Below, one piece after another: positions 11,325 to 26,882 of a stretch of 64,000 nucleotides of DNA. Positions within the stretch are counted from its first letter, which is position 1. The number at the start of each line of letters is the position of its first letter. The stretch comes from Theristus sp. LFF4_11. Lineage: Eukaryota > Nematoda > Chromadorea > Monhysterida > Xyalidae. The stretch is taken from contig JASANC010004056.1 of the NCBI GenBank assembly GCA_030248135.1, positions 1 to 64,000 of the forward strand. Reading direction: 5' to 3'. Under the pieces are notes generated by a model. It made no database searches. It saw nothing but the letters and a program-made list of their open reading frames with translations, and was not told the DNA's origin. A program made the translations under genes and the position numbers.

Positions 11325-13935
11325 TCAAATGTCAATATTTCTCGTGGTCCGAAGCGGCACAGCCACATCATCATACAGCTCCATGCGACGGGGAGTGCGA
11401 ATGTCATGTTCACTTTTGTGTCGTGGCGCGTGCAGGGGGCGTGGCAGCAGCAGTTGATTGTTGCCGATTGGCTGCTGTGTCTGTGTGGTGTTCTGATTGT
11501 GCGTCGAGATCGCAGCGCTGCGTGTCGCGTTCACCAGCGCCGCTCGCCCATTCTGCTGATAGTAGCAGGTGTCTGTGCGCGCCCACTCCGGCAGTCGCAT
11601 GCCCAGCCGCTGGCGGCACGGCACGAACGCCAGTAACTGACGGAAACACCGCCGGAAGTCGCCGTTGCAGAACGTGTAGATGATCGGATTCAACGCCGAG
11701 TTGGAGTAGCCGAGCCACAGGAACACGTCGAACGCGGCGCTCCAGCGCTCCGACAGCGTGCAGATGACGTCGATCAGGTAGAGCACAAAGAACGGCAGCC
11801 AGCAGATGATGAAGCCGAACACGATGATGCCGATCGTCTTGAGCGCCTTGCGTTCGCGCGCGTACGCCGCCTTCTCGGTGGACTTCTTCGTCTGGCCGCC
11901 CGCCGTCTTGCGTAGTGCGCCGAAGTTGATCGACAACGAGCCGATGGTGCTCTTGCGGTGCTGCAGACTCACCACCCTTGTGTTGCACTCGCCACCGCCA
12001 CCGCCACCGCCACCGCCACCGCCGTTCGGCACCGTCAGCGAGTCGGCCGTTCGTCGCTCGTCCACTCTGTGACGCTCGACCGTGGTCAGGCTGACGGCGG
12101 AGTGCACGAGCGCCGGCGGCGTGACGCCCAGCAGGTGCTCGCGCTTGCACGTGATCGACATGCTCAGCGAGTCAGAGTCGCACGTCGTCGCGGCGGACGA
12201 TTTGCGCTTCGCGATCGCTTGTTTTTCTGATGCGGTTTTGTTGGCAACGTGAACGTGACAGGCGGGCCGTTGCGCGGCGATGCTGTCGTAGACGTGCTGC
12301 TTGCTGACGTCACCAGTCAGACGGCTACGCTCCGGTTGCGCCGCTGTTCTTTCGTTGACAGTCCGGATCACCGGAATCACCATCGTCGACGCACATCCGC
12401 TGTGCGAGCGTAGCTGTTTCTGCGGGCACGTTTCGGCGCGCTTCAACGCCGTGAATTGTTGTTGGTCATCAGCGTTCGTTTTCGTCTCATTCTTGTTGCT
12501 CGCCGCTCGTATCGGCGCCGCCGCCGTTTTGTGTCTGTTTATGTCGGACGACTCGCGCTCGCCCGCCTCCGCGCGACTGCACTGCCGGCGTAGCGTGAAG
12601 CGAACGTTGGTGCCGAATTTGCCCTTCGTCATGAACTTCTCGCGTTCGTTTGCGACGCCGAAGATGCGCCAGTAAGTGAACAGCATCACCGCCAGCGGCA
12701 TGTAGAACGAGCCGGCGGCGGAGTAGATTCGATAGAGCAGCGAGCGCGAGTAGCCGCACGTGAACACGACCACGCTGGACGCGTCACGACGCCCGGCGCC
12801 GGCGGCGATGCGTCGGAGTCGGTTGTACTCGGAGAACATGTCCCATTGCGGGATCACCCACGGCGGCGTGCACACGAGAATCGACAGCAGCCACACGGCC
12901 GATACGAGCGCCGCCGCGAGATTGTGCGTCCGTCGGCGGCTGTACTGCAGCGGCGAGGTGATCGCGAAGTAGCGGTCGATGCTGATCACGCACAGGTTTA
13001 GGATGGAGGCCGTGCCTGCAAGGTGCAGACGAAAGGGGCAACATTTGCTCACTGATTTCAAGTGCTAGATTTGTTGATTCAGTAGATTTTAGTCGACACA
13101 CTGTGTAACTGCCAATGCATGTTCACAATCCAGTTTCCACAAAAGCAGCAACAGCGCCAAAATGTCGCAGGTTTACACGAAATGCAAAGCCAACTCACAC
13201 AGCAGCACGTCACTGGTCGCCCACACTCCGCAGAGCGTGCGGCCGAGTGTCCACCGATGGTCGAGCAACAGATCAATGGCGCTCAACGGCGTCACGAGCA
13301 CGCCAACAAGAATGTCAGACGTTGCCTGCGTCAATTCCGGGCTGTCGCGGTTAGAAATCACGGAAAATGGACTGCTGACTGAAAAGTTATAGTGTTGACT
13401 GTGCCGTTTACTGATTTTCAGAGCAAGATTCAACTGCAAATCAGTACACGAGCACTGTGTTAAAGCTACATTAACTGAGATTAATTACAAAACGGAGCAC
13501 TGAACAAACTTAGCAACTTGTTTTTGTTTTTGAACAAAATGAACAAAAAAACTGGCACGCTTTCGTTTAATTTACCACGTGGAAGCTCATGCAAGGAAAC
13601 AAAATCGTGCAAAATGCTCGTGGTGGTGGGTTACTGTAGTTACTGAAAAACAATCCGTAGTGCCAACTAACGAGCGACACCAGCAGCACGTTCGTGAACG
13701 TTCGCATGCGTCTGTAGAGCGCAATGGAGAGCAACACGAGCAGGTTGCCGCCGATGACGGCCACGTTCAGACTGAGCACCACAAGCAGCACCAGCACACG
13801 CCAGCCGGTCCACGAGAACTGCAGCACTGCGCTGAGTGTCTGGTTGTCGCTGAGCACACAGTCCACCGGACGCTCAGGGGAGCACTCGAATTGCTGCCAG
13901 TCGCTGCTGTTCACTGATGCTCTGTCGAAGTCCAT
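11325..13935 (-). CDS. Biogenic-amine G protein-coupled receptor
   Basis: Three exons: 13672-13935, 13199-13325 and 11325-13015, total 693 residues, phases consistent. The N-terminus has NxS/NxT glycosylation sites. TM2 reads ATSDILVGVLVTPLSAI. TM3 reads TSDVLLCTASILNLC, with the aspartate that binds the amine in all aminergic receptors, followed by ISIDRYFAI (DRY). TM6 has CWLPFF and TM7 has NPIIYT. The third intracellular loop is very long, about 260 residues, with a 12-glycine run coded by a GCC/ACC repeat near 11990-12025. These features place it with octopamine, tyramine, dopamine or serotonin receptors; the precise ligand cannot be told. A G-protein-coupled plasma-membrane role in neurons or muscle is expected from the family. 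Confidence 0.93.
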
Positions 13936-14586
13936 CGTGTTGACGTTCTAGTGGAATTGGTCCGGATTCAGCAAAATTATATGCTGTTTTCAAGCGAATT
14001 TTCAAATCATTGTTATCATAGTTTTATAGTTGTTCATTCTGGCCTTCACACGAATTCATTCTGTCGAATCTGCATCGTAATAATTTTGTAAGCGATACCA
14101 AAAAAATTGAAACCTGTAAGTATTCACAATTGTGCGCGTGTTACTTTCGTGTCATATGATGAAAACTGTCAAATTATATTTTTTTATACAATCGGCATTG
14201 TGCTGACGTTAACTTTCAAAAACGCGGAACTCACACCCACTCAGTTTCCAATATGTTCTCCTGCGCGCTACACGTTTCAGTCACAGCTTTCTCTATAGTA
14301 GCTTCGTTTTCTACAAAACAGCATTCGTGCGAATTAAAGTTCTGTCATGACGAACCAAGAAAGAACACATGAAAAAAAAGAGCATTCAGCACTTGAAAAG
14401 ATCAAGATTTACCGTAAAATTCTCAGGCATATAGTGAAGCACTTATCGTAAATTGTTTGACTATCAGAGATGGAAAAGTGGACATTGAATTCTGAATTTT
14501 TTAAATGGCTGCATGATAAATGTCAAAAAAGTTAGCAGATACTGTATAATGTACATTTTAATTTTTTTCAGAGTAAGTCTGAAGCA

Positions 14587-14664
14587 GCATTCATGAAGCA
14601 GTATTTAGCGAGTAGCTGTGTTAAAACATAGCTTCGCGGTCACTCAATACTGCTTCATGAATGC
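14587..14664. other. 78-nt hairpin, pre-miRNA- or MITE-like
   Basis: A perfect 19-bp inverted repeat, GCATTCATGAAGCAGTATT against AATACTGCTTCATGAATGC. The intervening 40 bases pair further (GCGAGTAGCTGTGTT against AACATAGCTTCGC, imperfect). The whole can fold into one long stem, in the size range of a microRNA precursor. No second copy was noticed in the window. Confidence 0.5.
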
Positions 14665-15321
14665 CCCATAAGAATTCTTAAAGCGACAATTTTTTCTGCT
14701 GAATATGCACGTAACTTCTGCGTTCATGGGAGGAGACCCTTTGAATTTCCATTGAAAATGAAGCTCATTGTGGAGCTAGCACGTTAGCTAGTATCCCCTT
14801 GTCACATATTGTGTACAGCTTGTTTTGTGGTTTGTATGAAGTTTTTGTTGTGCAGAAAGAGGATGATGACAGCCTAGATTATGTTCCCTGAAAAACGCTT
14901 TTAAAGAAACAACAGAGAACAGAGAACACGACAACACCGTGACCTTACAACTTGTGCATGTCAAATTATTAAACCGTGAATAAACACCGATTGACGTTCT
15001 GAATTACTAACAAGCAAACAAACCCACACGGATAGCAGGCTCACCGTTGTTCAGGGGAGTCGCAATTTAGATGCTGAACGAATGGTTTATGTTGACTGCA
15101 GTCAGGGTTTATGGCACGTTGTGTTTTTAATTAAAACTTTTTATAAAAACATCTTCATCACTATGTAGGTGTGGTGACTTATTGCGATATGCGGCCCACA
15201 GCACAATGTGCCTCTCGCTCGTAATGCGGTTATCAAGGCAACATTTTGTTTGCTTTTCTGAAAAATTGCACGTATCGAAATTTATAAGATTTACCAAGGT
15301 ATATCATAAAATAACTCAAGT

Positions 15322-15594
15322 TTAGAAACACAGAACAAAAAAGGAATATCTTTTGGATACCGCATCGCCAAACCCTCCGGCTGATTCGCCCCGCGAGCCG
15401 TAAAGCTGCGCATTTTGCTGATCAATATCGAGGTTTTGTGTGACCCACGACACCAGCAGTAAGCAACAACAAAAAAGTATCGAAAAAGATTGAACGGCTG
15501 TGTTCTTTGTATTCGACGGAACGTTTTTGTGAGCGAACGCAAATAATGAGCCGACAGAAAAATGACTGTCGCTGAAATTACAGCTTCTATTCAT
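15322..15594 (-). CDS. Weak candidate: small ORF with hydrophobic segment and KR site
   Basis: A 90-residue open frame with a signal-like stretch, SILFCCCLLLVSWVTQ, near residues 38-53. It continues with YGSRGESAGGFGDAVSKR and ends YSFFVLCF. The Gly/Ala-rich part is GC-richer than its surroundings. A secreted peptide precursor is possible, but the hydrophobic stretch is not at the N-terminus. A donor (GCG|GTATCC) could also cut the frame. Not recognised as any family. Confidence 0.2.
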   Translation of the reverse strand: MNRSCNFSDSHFSVGSLFAFAHKNVPSNTKNTAVQSFSILFCCCLLLVSWVTQNLDIDQQNAQLYGSRGESAGGFGDAVSKRYSFFVLCF

Positions 15595-18336
15595 GCAATA
15601 TCACGTGCCAACCATGAAACACAATTCAATGCATCTTCCCACTGCACAGAACAAAAAATAAAGTTATTTGAACATGTGCGCACAAGCAGCGGAAATCGAT
15701 TGTTTAGTAGAATCGACAGCCTTTTGGAAACTCAATGTCCAGTTTTATTAAATGATGGACAGACGTCGCATCACCACATTTCACAAGCTTTAAACAAGTA
15801 TTCAAAGTACACAATAAACAGCTTGTCAACATGAAACGACGAAATTCGATTCAAACAGAACGAACAGCAAAAAATTTAAAGGTACAGAACAACACGGTAA
15901 TTCCGCAGTTTGAGTTTTTTCAGTTTCGATTATAAATTTGTCTGAGACATGGAAAAAAATGTAGATTAGCACAAAATGGCGGTTTCAAGACAGAAAATTT
16001 GAGCGTAAATGCTTGTAAGTGACATTGAAAGCAAGCACATCGTCGACTGCAAAGACGCGTGCAATGGTGCACTGCCATTTGGCTTGCAATCAGCACTGAC
16101 CTGCAAAAGCAGTTTCCTGTGGTCGGCAAGCAAAAAAATAAATGCAGATGCAAAACGCGTGAGAACTCAGATGCAGAAGGTTCACAAAGAAATGGTGCAC
16201 TATTTTTTTCTCCACTGAATTGGCTGATAGTGAAGATTTGTGAAAGTTTGCATCGTTGTTTTTTGTTATCGACGCGCACGATCGTCAAGTCGGCACTTTG
16301 CGCGGGTCAGCTTTCGGCCCAAAAAGCTTTCTTTTTGTCGACGTGCACATAATGCTAACGTCAGCCAATATGTTGTTTCTCAGTGCGCATAGAAAAAGCA
16401 ACGCTACAAACATAATCAAATTATAGTCACTCGACAAAAGCGCAGCAGACGGGGGGCCCCACCACGGCAGCAGCTGCAGCTATTTGGCCTAGTTTCGATA
16501 ATTGGGTTTTGAAAACAAGGAAAAAAACAGTTGGAAATTTTGAGTACAATGTGCGTCTTGAAGATGCGCCGGCGTGGAAAAATGGTGAGGCAAACAACGG
16601 CGCGACATTTTAGAGAAACCGGAACTCGAATCGATGTCGCGAATGTAGCTTGCAACACCACAATATGGATTACAGTCACTTTTCGCGACAACAAACCTTC
16701 AATCACAATTTATGGTGGTATGTGGCATATGATTGTGGTTTGCTTAGGAAATCTGGTCTCAGCTGCTGCTGCTGCCATGCAACTAAAAATATAAAATGCA
16801 CCCAGTCGGGAAAGTTCAACGGGTTTAACGCTACACACGTTTCAGCAAAGTCACTCGCTAGTCAGACAGCACGGGAACACACATTTTGCTGAATTTTCAA
16901 TGCACGCGTCTGCTTGTACGACCACGAGCCTCATATCAGCGAATTACAGTCTCTTGTGTGCTCTTATGAGCGACCTTTACAGCCGGTATGGATTTTCAAA
17001 AGATAAGCGCGCATTTATGCGGAACAAATTCACTTTCATGTAAGTTACATGCAGTTGAGAACGATGTCAAGCAAATCAGGACATGTAGGCTGTGTCGCAA
17101 GCTGCATGCATTAGCATAAACTGATTGATTGCAAAAAGCCAAGTAGTCCTTCCAAAAAATAATGGATCGAGCCACCAGGACTACTGCTCTGAGCATGTCT
17201 TTTTTGCTGTCATGAGTCATGCCAAGCAAAACAACGGAATGCGGATTATCGACTGAGATGACAACTCAGTTTATCTAAAAACTCGAATCTCTGCGAGGTT
17301 ACTTCCGTCGGGCTTGCAGTGCAAACGGCTTTTTAAGCTTTTTGAAAAAATACGTACTTTTTTTAGGTTGTATAGCTTAAATAAAAGCACATATACAACG
17401 CGCGGCATCCACACACGGCCTGCCTGTGCACACAGTGACAGTGGGTTCCTGTTTGGAACTTTCTGTGTCGCCTGTCGTGCAGCCGCCAATAGTTGTCGTT
17501 GTTGTCGTTATGTGTCATTCATGTATCACAGTAACACCGACCATACATCGCAAACCTCATGGTTGCCAACCACAACGTGTGACATTCACATGGTTCCTAT
17601 TGTTATTATTTATCCTCAGAGGCGCTTAATGGCTTTTCATCTAATGGATTTTTCTGGGTATATTTTCCGCTCATCTATTGTGGGCACTGCAGCTGCTGCC
17701 ACCTGTCCGCATCGCATGGGCACTTCCGGCTTTGACTAACTCAACTTAAAACCAACCAAATTATAATTAACATAATGTGAATCAATTTTTGAAACGCTGA
17801 CATAAACATCGTGCTCTGACATCACAGAAGTCTCGTGCAATAATGTGTACTTGGTTTTTAATCCGCAAAATCCTCAAAGTAAATGCGTTTGTGGTGGCCT
17901 TTATCGGGCTTGAGATGCGGATTGTGCTTACAACTTATTTATTGTCAACAATTTTTACAGGTTTTCTGTTATTTGCAGGCGCATAATGAAAATTTAAAAG
18001 CTGAATTAAAGTAACGGTGTACACTGAAACTGCAAAACTTAGCACAACCGCAAAGGCCTTGGATAAAAACTTCATCACAAAAAGACCTGTTACATTATGA
18101 ATTATCTGCTGCACCTTATCTACGCGTGTAACTCTGTATAATAATGTGTTATTAAAATTAACAACCAATAAATTTAAATTAAATTATAGAACAACCAAAA
18201 CCGTTGAAAAATAATTTTCCGCAACCGCACACATGGCCAACTACCAAAAATGCAATACCAAAAAAATACCGGAAATCCCAGGCAAAAAACTAAATAAATC
18301 ATCATGAATGTCTGCTCCTGGATCGACGTTTCAATT

Positions 18337-20517
18337 TCATTGTTTGTATCCGTAGCCCTGCGCGACCGGCACCGCTGCGATGACGGGTGCCTCAGCATGC
18401 GCAGCGTATTGCGGCGGCACCGGATGCACAAACGTCTGGGGGAACACCGCTGCTGCGACGGGGTGATGTGGAGGGGGAGGGGGAGGGGGAGGCGGCGGAG
18501 GGGGTGCTGGGTGGCCGTAGGCTGGCTGTGCGTGCGATTTCCGCTGTTCCACCGGCGAAGCGTGGTGACGCTCGGGACAACCGCAGTAAATCGCGTCGTC
18601 GCCCGGTTTCCCCTGGTCCCCCTGTGCTCCGTAGTCGCCGGCGCGTCCGTTCGCCCCTTGGAAGCCTTGTAGGCCGGGTGTGCCACGTTTGCCACGGGCG
18701 CCGGGTGCAGGGTGGTGGCCGCGACTGCCACGCTCACCGGGCACACCCTGGAAACAGAGGCTGGCTGCACGGCACAGTTATGCGGATCCTGTCACTTGTT
18801 CCGCAGCGAATACATGTACAGTGTACACTATGTAGCACGCAGCAGAAGAAAGAACAGGATCGGAGCGTTTAAAATTTGTTATTTAGCCTTGCTTTCAAAT
18901 AAACCCGATACAATCGCTCTTCTGACTGCAATTAAAAGTTTCGCACGCTTTGAGGTCATAAAAAGGTGACAGGTTTAAACAAGCATATTGTATCTGCAGT
19001 GTACACTGTAGTTCATTTCATAACAAGGAAGACAATAAATAAATGTGTTTTTTTGCACTTACGGGTGCTCCCGGTCTGCCTTTTGGCCCCCTGACGCCAA
19101 CGATTACGGTGACGCTCTTGCCATTGTCGCCCGGTTGTCCAGTCCTGCCGAACGGTCCCTCAGGGCCAGGGTGACCCATTTCGCCAGGAATACCAGGGGT
19201 GCTGTCACGGCCGGGCATGCCTTGGAGACCTCGCGCGCCGCGCATCCCACGGGGACCTGACATGTGTGTATGTGTGTAATCGTGTTTCGCAATATCACCA
19301 GCAGCCATAATGAACTTTTGAATTTTAAATCAAAGGATTCGCGCAAACGTTACGTGCCATTGCGGCCGTCGCTTCCTTTCAGCCCGATCGGTCCGTTTGG
19401 ACAATGGTAGCACTGTGTCTCGGAGACCAAAACGCGTTCGCGCTGAAAACGAAATGTGTCGTAGAAAATGTTCAACGCAGAATTTCACTCTCGTGGCCGG
19501 GTGGTAGCGCGTTATACTATTGTCTGTGCCTTCAAAGGATCGAGCTCCACCGAGGGGTGTATAGGCACTTAATGACAGAGGAAAACACTCGACTTGACGG
19601 CGTTCTGTGCGCTTTTCTGGGTTAGCCCTGGCTAAAACATTGCCTGAAAACACGAGTTGTGTAATTGAAGTGCGTTGTCGTTTTTTATTGAGAATATCTG
19701 AACTTACAGGTCCATCAGCCCCGTGAATGCCTGGCACACCGTTGGCGCCTCGGTCACCCTTTTCCCCTGGCGGCCCACGAATGCCCGGCGAACCATGCGG
19801 GCAACGGTTGTGGGGGTCGCACGCTGTGGTCAGCAAGAAATCGTTTTTAATTCTCAATGGCATTGTTTAATCATCTTGAAGACGGCACAGAAACTGTTTT
19901 ATGCTCGCTGCATTCTAAAACTGATCTATACGCTGGTTTACTGACAAAGTTGGTCAGCTTTTTGGCCCCTATTGGTCAGTTTTTTGAGTGTTTAGATTCG
20001 GGTGCATTCAGGCAGCAGCGCCGCTGAAGATGAGGCGTCAGCTTAAACATGTGATGCTGTGCTTTCATGAATGAGTAGCGAAGTGACGCCGGTTGAAATG
20101 ACGCAAGCGCTCCAAACTCCATGAATGGCGCTTCAACTCACTGCACTGCACTTCTGGTTGTGCTTGACGCACATGACGTCCATTGATTGACGGCAGTACC
20201 ACCCGAGACCAGGTGCTGTCGGCCATTGCCTGAAAGAATCAATGATTTATGTTCAATATTTGCACGCCGATTCTCTTATAACACCACAGCCAAACCCAAA
20301 AAAGTCTAAAACGTGCCCTAAAGTCAGCCATTTCAGCATCGAGCTCCATCCAGGCTCCGTTGATTTCGTTGACGATCATGGGCATCATGACGGCGACAAT
20401 GAGCACGGTGGCGACACTGAACAAAGTGGCAACCACGGTCGACAGACGCACTGCTTCAAGCGCCATTCTTGGTTCCTTTTTGGCTACTTTTATTCGTTTC
20501 ACCTGTTGTGAAAACAA
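18337..20517 (-). CDS. Nematode cuticle collagen
   Basis: Six exons: 20296-20517, 20142-20229, 19708-19823, 19358-19442, 19063-19256 and 18337-18747; 371 residues. The N-terminus is the nematode cuticle-collagen domain with a membrane helix (LSTVVATLFSVATVLIVAVM). A furin/BLI-4 type site RHVR comes next in exon 2. Cys-rich spacers (QCTCDPHNRCPHG, ETQCYHCPNG) separate Gly-X-Y blocks such as GSPGIRGPPGEKGDRGANG and GLQGFQGANGRAG. The last block is followed by YCGCPER, typical of the family. The tail is unusual: twelve prolines, then a His/Ala/Pro-rich stretch ending GYGYKQ. It is secreted and trimerises to build the cuticle. The Gly-X-Y register across exons 4/5 needs a GC donor at 19357. An internal ATG at 20466 is an alternative start. 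Confidence 0.93.
19491..19649 (+). repeat. tRNA-derived SINE, copy 1 (collagen intron 3)
   Basis: A-box-like GGTGGTAGCGCGTTATAC and B-box-like AAGGATCGAGCTCC at tRNA spacing. They are followed by the family body: TAGGCACTTAATGACAG, ACGGCGTTCTGTGCGC and GGGTTAGCCCTGGCTAAAAC. Other copies lie at 37726-37930 (-), 48293-48453 (+) and 62455-62712 (-). Confidence 0.85.
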
Positions 20518-21898
20518 ACTACAATGACTCAGCGCGCTTGCAGACGTTGAAAAAATTTACTTCAAAGTAAATTTTTGAATGATTTACTGAATAATGAATG
20601 ATTTTCAAATGATTCGGCCGCATCTCAGGGATTCGGATCAGTTCAGCAATTTTGAACTTTCTGCGTCACGCATGACATTGACATTGATTTCTTATCTGTG
20701 CGCACTGAGTCGTCAAACCAAAATAAACGTGTAATAAAATTTGTCAAATTTCATGCAATATGGAGCATTTGATCGCATAAGCGGTCTCAGAAGACTGTAA
20801 TAGCACAGCCAATTAGCTTAGATAAAAACCATACGTTGTTTGTGATCACATTTTTTGACAAAAACGAAACAAAGTTGTTGTGGCGGCTACAGTTTTTCGC
20901 AGTCGTGTTTTATAGTTCCGGAAGCGCACGCATTGACTTACCGCACGTCGGGTCAAATGAAAGTTTTAGGGTCATAACTGACAAGTTTTTATTAAACAAC
21001 AGACGGTGTCGTGATGCGCAGCACACTAATGTCGTTAGTTTTTATTTTTTGAAAATGGAAATGAGATTACTGCCTTGGATTATGCAATATTCGCCAAGTG
21101 TCACCCGTGAAAAACAAAAACAGTTATTGTGTCGCAAAAACCGATAGGATTATATGTTTCTCTCGTTATTTTCTTTTCCAATTTTCTCTTGCGGAAGGAA
21201 GTGTGCAACTTTGTGTTCTACACACTGTTGATTTGTGGGGTCACCACCGCACATAATCACTCACAACATTTCACAACTCATCGTTTTCTCATTTCTCTCA
21301 ACATTTTTTGACACCGATGATCGGAAATTATGCAAACATTTTGTAATCTCACGGTTTTATCTGGCGACTGATCTCGTGCGACACAACAGAAATAATTGAA
21401 TGGAAATTTTTATCAGCAGCAAACTTCGCCTGAACTTTGGAATGATATTTTGGTGATCGTTACTACACATATTGTTAGATTTCTTAACAGTTTTTGTTGG
21501 AAGCAAAGGTTGATGATGCGAATAATGTGTTTAGAAACAATTAATAAAATTATGGTAGATAATATCCACGAGTGCACACGAATTTGATCCGTACGTAAAT
21601 GAACGAATAACCGATTAATCGCATGGTGACCAGCTAAAACTGGGTGCTTTATCAATCAATCATGGGTGCCGTTGAAACAGGCCAGTATCGTTGTTGCCAT
21701 AACAACCCGATTAAAATAATATGCGCATTTTCGCATATCGCGCATGTTGAAGCACGTGTATAACGCGGTTTCTAGCTATCAACAAAACATGATTACATTC
21801 TTGTTTGTACAATTTTAAGCCGTAAGACCCTCATCGGAGATGCCAAAAACCACGTAAACTTGAATTCGTGTTGATCGAACATCAGAGAACTTTGCTCG
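20518..21898. other. Divergent promoter region, collagen / EFCAB7
   Basis: Intergenic DNA of 1.4 kb between two head-to-head genes. No exon, tRNA or known repeat was recognised. AT-rich, with short open frames only. Confidence 0.4.
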
Positions 21899-25588
<3,690 letters not shown>

Positions 25589-25644
25589 AACAGCTCAAAG
25601 CGTTCTTATAACTAATATTCCAATAACGGTCTCATGACTACTCT

Positions 25645-25885
25645 GGTTTTTTTCAACGAAAACTTTCGGATTCGCTGCCCTGCGGGGGTATAGCGACAGC
25701 AGGCCACCGAAACCGAAATCGGGCTAAGATCACAGGTGCCCCCAGGACAGAGCGGGGCTTAGAGGCTGTCCCCCTCACGTGGCGAGGATATTGGTTCCAC
25801 GGGATGGTGAACCGTCCGTTCCCCAAACCCACCGGAGTTTGGTACCTTCGGGTTTCCGGAATCGGTGGGGCGTGCTTCAACTAAA
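25645..25885 (+). repeat. Dispersed repeat C (CAGGACAGAGCGGGGCTTAG)
   Basis: A near full-length inverted copy lies at 41803-42040. A shorter relative lies in the RING-gene intron at 39587-39750. A fragment (GGAGTTTGGTACCTTCGGG) lies near 51975. Copies share TTTCGGATTCGCTGCCCTGC, then CAGGACAGAGCGGGGCTTAG, and end with GGGGCGTGCTTCAA. No coding capacity. Confidence 0.75.
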
Positions 25886-26499
25886 AAAATAGCTCAAAGC
25901 GTTCTTCCAATCCTAACGCAGGAAACATGAATATTCTTCAATATATTTACAGCCACTGAACTGCGAAAACGCAAAAAACGCACGACTCGTAAACCAGCCG
26001 TCTATTGTCGGCGGTTTTGCGGTTTGTTAAAAAGTTGATTGCTGGTTGCATTTTGAACTGTATATTTGAAGAAAGATTCTTTTTTTTCAGGTGCGATTTG
26101 TTGCACCCATCAGTCGAAACGATCGTTGGCGATACAGTATTGCTCAGTGACATCGAATAAAATCACATCACATCATATCAGACGGCTTGTGCTTGACATT
26201 CGTGATTATGAACTATTTTTAATTTCAGAAATTTGTTATTTAATTTATGTTTGACAAAATTTTAGTCGAAAAATAAAAACATGAAACTTTGGCACGGTAT
26301 GGAAAATAAAAACATGAATTGTTTTTAGTCAAGGGAACGTTGAATAAAAAATCAGGTTTTTACGTTTATTTATCTTTTTGCGTGCCAACTTTTCACAGAA
26401 TCAGAACAAGACGTGAGGATTCATGATCCCGTCCCGATGTTTAATTCTTGATTCCATTGGTTAACCACAGCACCGAATCGACCAATCGGTTCCAGATAG

Positions 26500-26645
26500 A
26501 CAGCCTCCCCCCGCCCGGGACTCTCCCCGGATACCCTTCACCCGGGGCTTTCCCCCGTCCGACCAAACTGAGGGGGATGTTTTTCCAGGTGGGGGGGGGG
26601 TCGATCTGGTTGGGGGAATACACCCCCACACTCCCCCACATCTCG
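26500..26645. repeat. Short G/C-run repeat patch
   Basis: Runs of C and G (CCCCCCGCCCGGG, GGTGGGGGGGGGGTCG, GGGGGAATACACCCCC). Similar in texture to the 352-bp G/C-run element at 52076, though not clearly the same family. Confidence 0.4.
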
Positions 26646-26770
26646 ATCCCTGTTTCGAACGTGATGCATCATTATTAAAACAACTGCATCTGCAGTTCCG
26701 GTGCTCCTCCTCTATAACACAGGAAAGAAAAAATACAAAAACTAAATTGATCATTTACACCTTATCAAAA

Positions 26771-26808
26771 AAGCTTAGGATTAGGATTAGGTTTAGGATT
26801 AAGAACCT
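26771..26808. repeat. Degenerate telomere-like tract
   Basis: CTTAGGATTAGGATTAGG followed by TTTAGGATTAAG. The units are TTAGGA variants of the nematode telomere unit TTAGGC. A matching tract lies at 35110-35180, on the other side of the repeat block. Confidence 0.5.
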
Positions 26809-26882
26809 ACAACGACTCATTGCAAGCAACCTCTGATCAAAAATTAAAAAAATCACTTTTAAGGATCTTCTATTATCTATAA

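Larger units (their letters stand above)
13936..18336. other. 4.4-kb stretch without a firm gene
   Basis: Between the GPCR start and the collagen stop. It holds a strong 78-nt hairpin (14587-14664) and one weak open frame (15322-15594). Other open frames lack domain, signal or splice support. Confidence 0.4.
25589..26882. other. Intergenic DNA with dispersed repeats
   Basis: Begins the 11-kb gene-free block. Contains the 240-bp repeat at 25645-25885, a G/C-run patch at 26500-26645 and telomere-like DNA at 26771-26808. No exon supported. Confidence 0.4.

Noticed and set aside
11410..12150. 246-codon minus-strand frame within the GPCR
   Set aside because: Out-of-frame shadow of the GC-rich receptor exon; no domain, and the receptor frame has all TM motifs.
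16416..16490. Short minus-strand Ala-rich exon-like stretch (GQIAAAAAVVGPPVCC)
   Set aside because: No partner exons could be joined; a CAG/GCTG-rich patch explains it.
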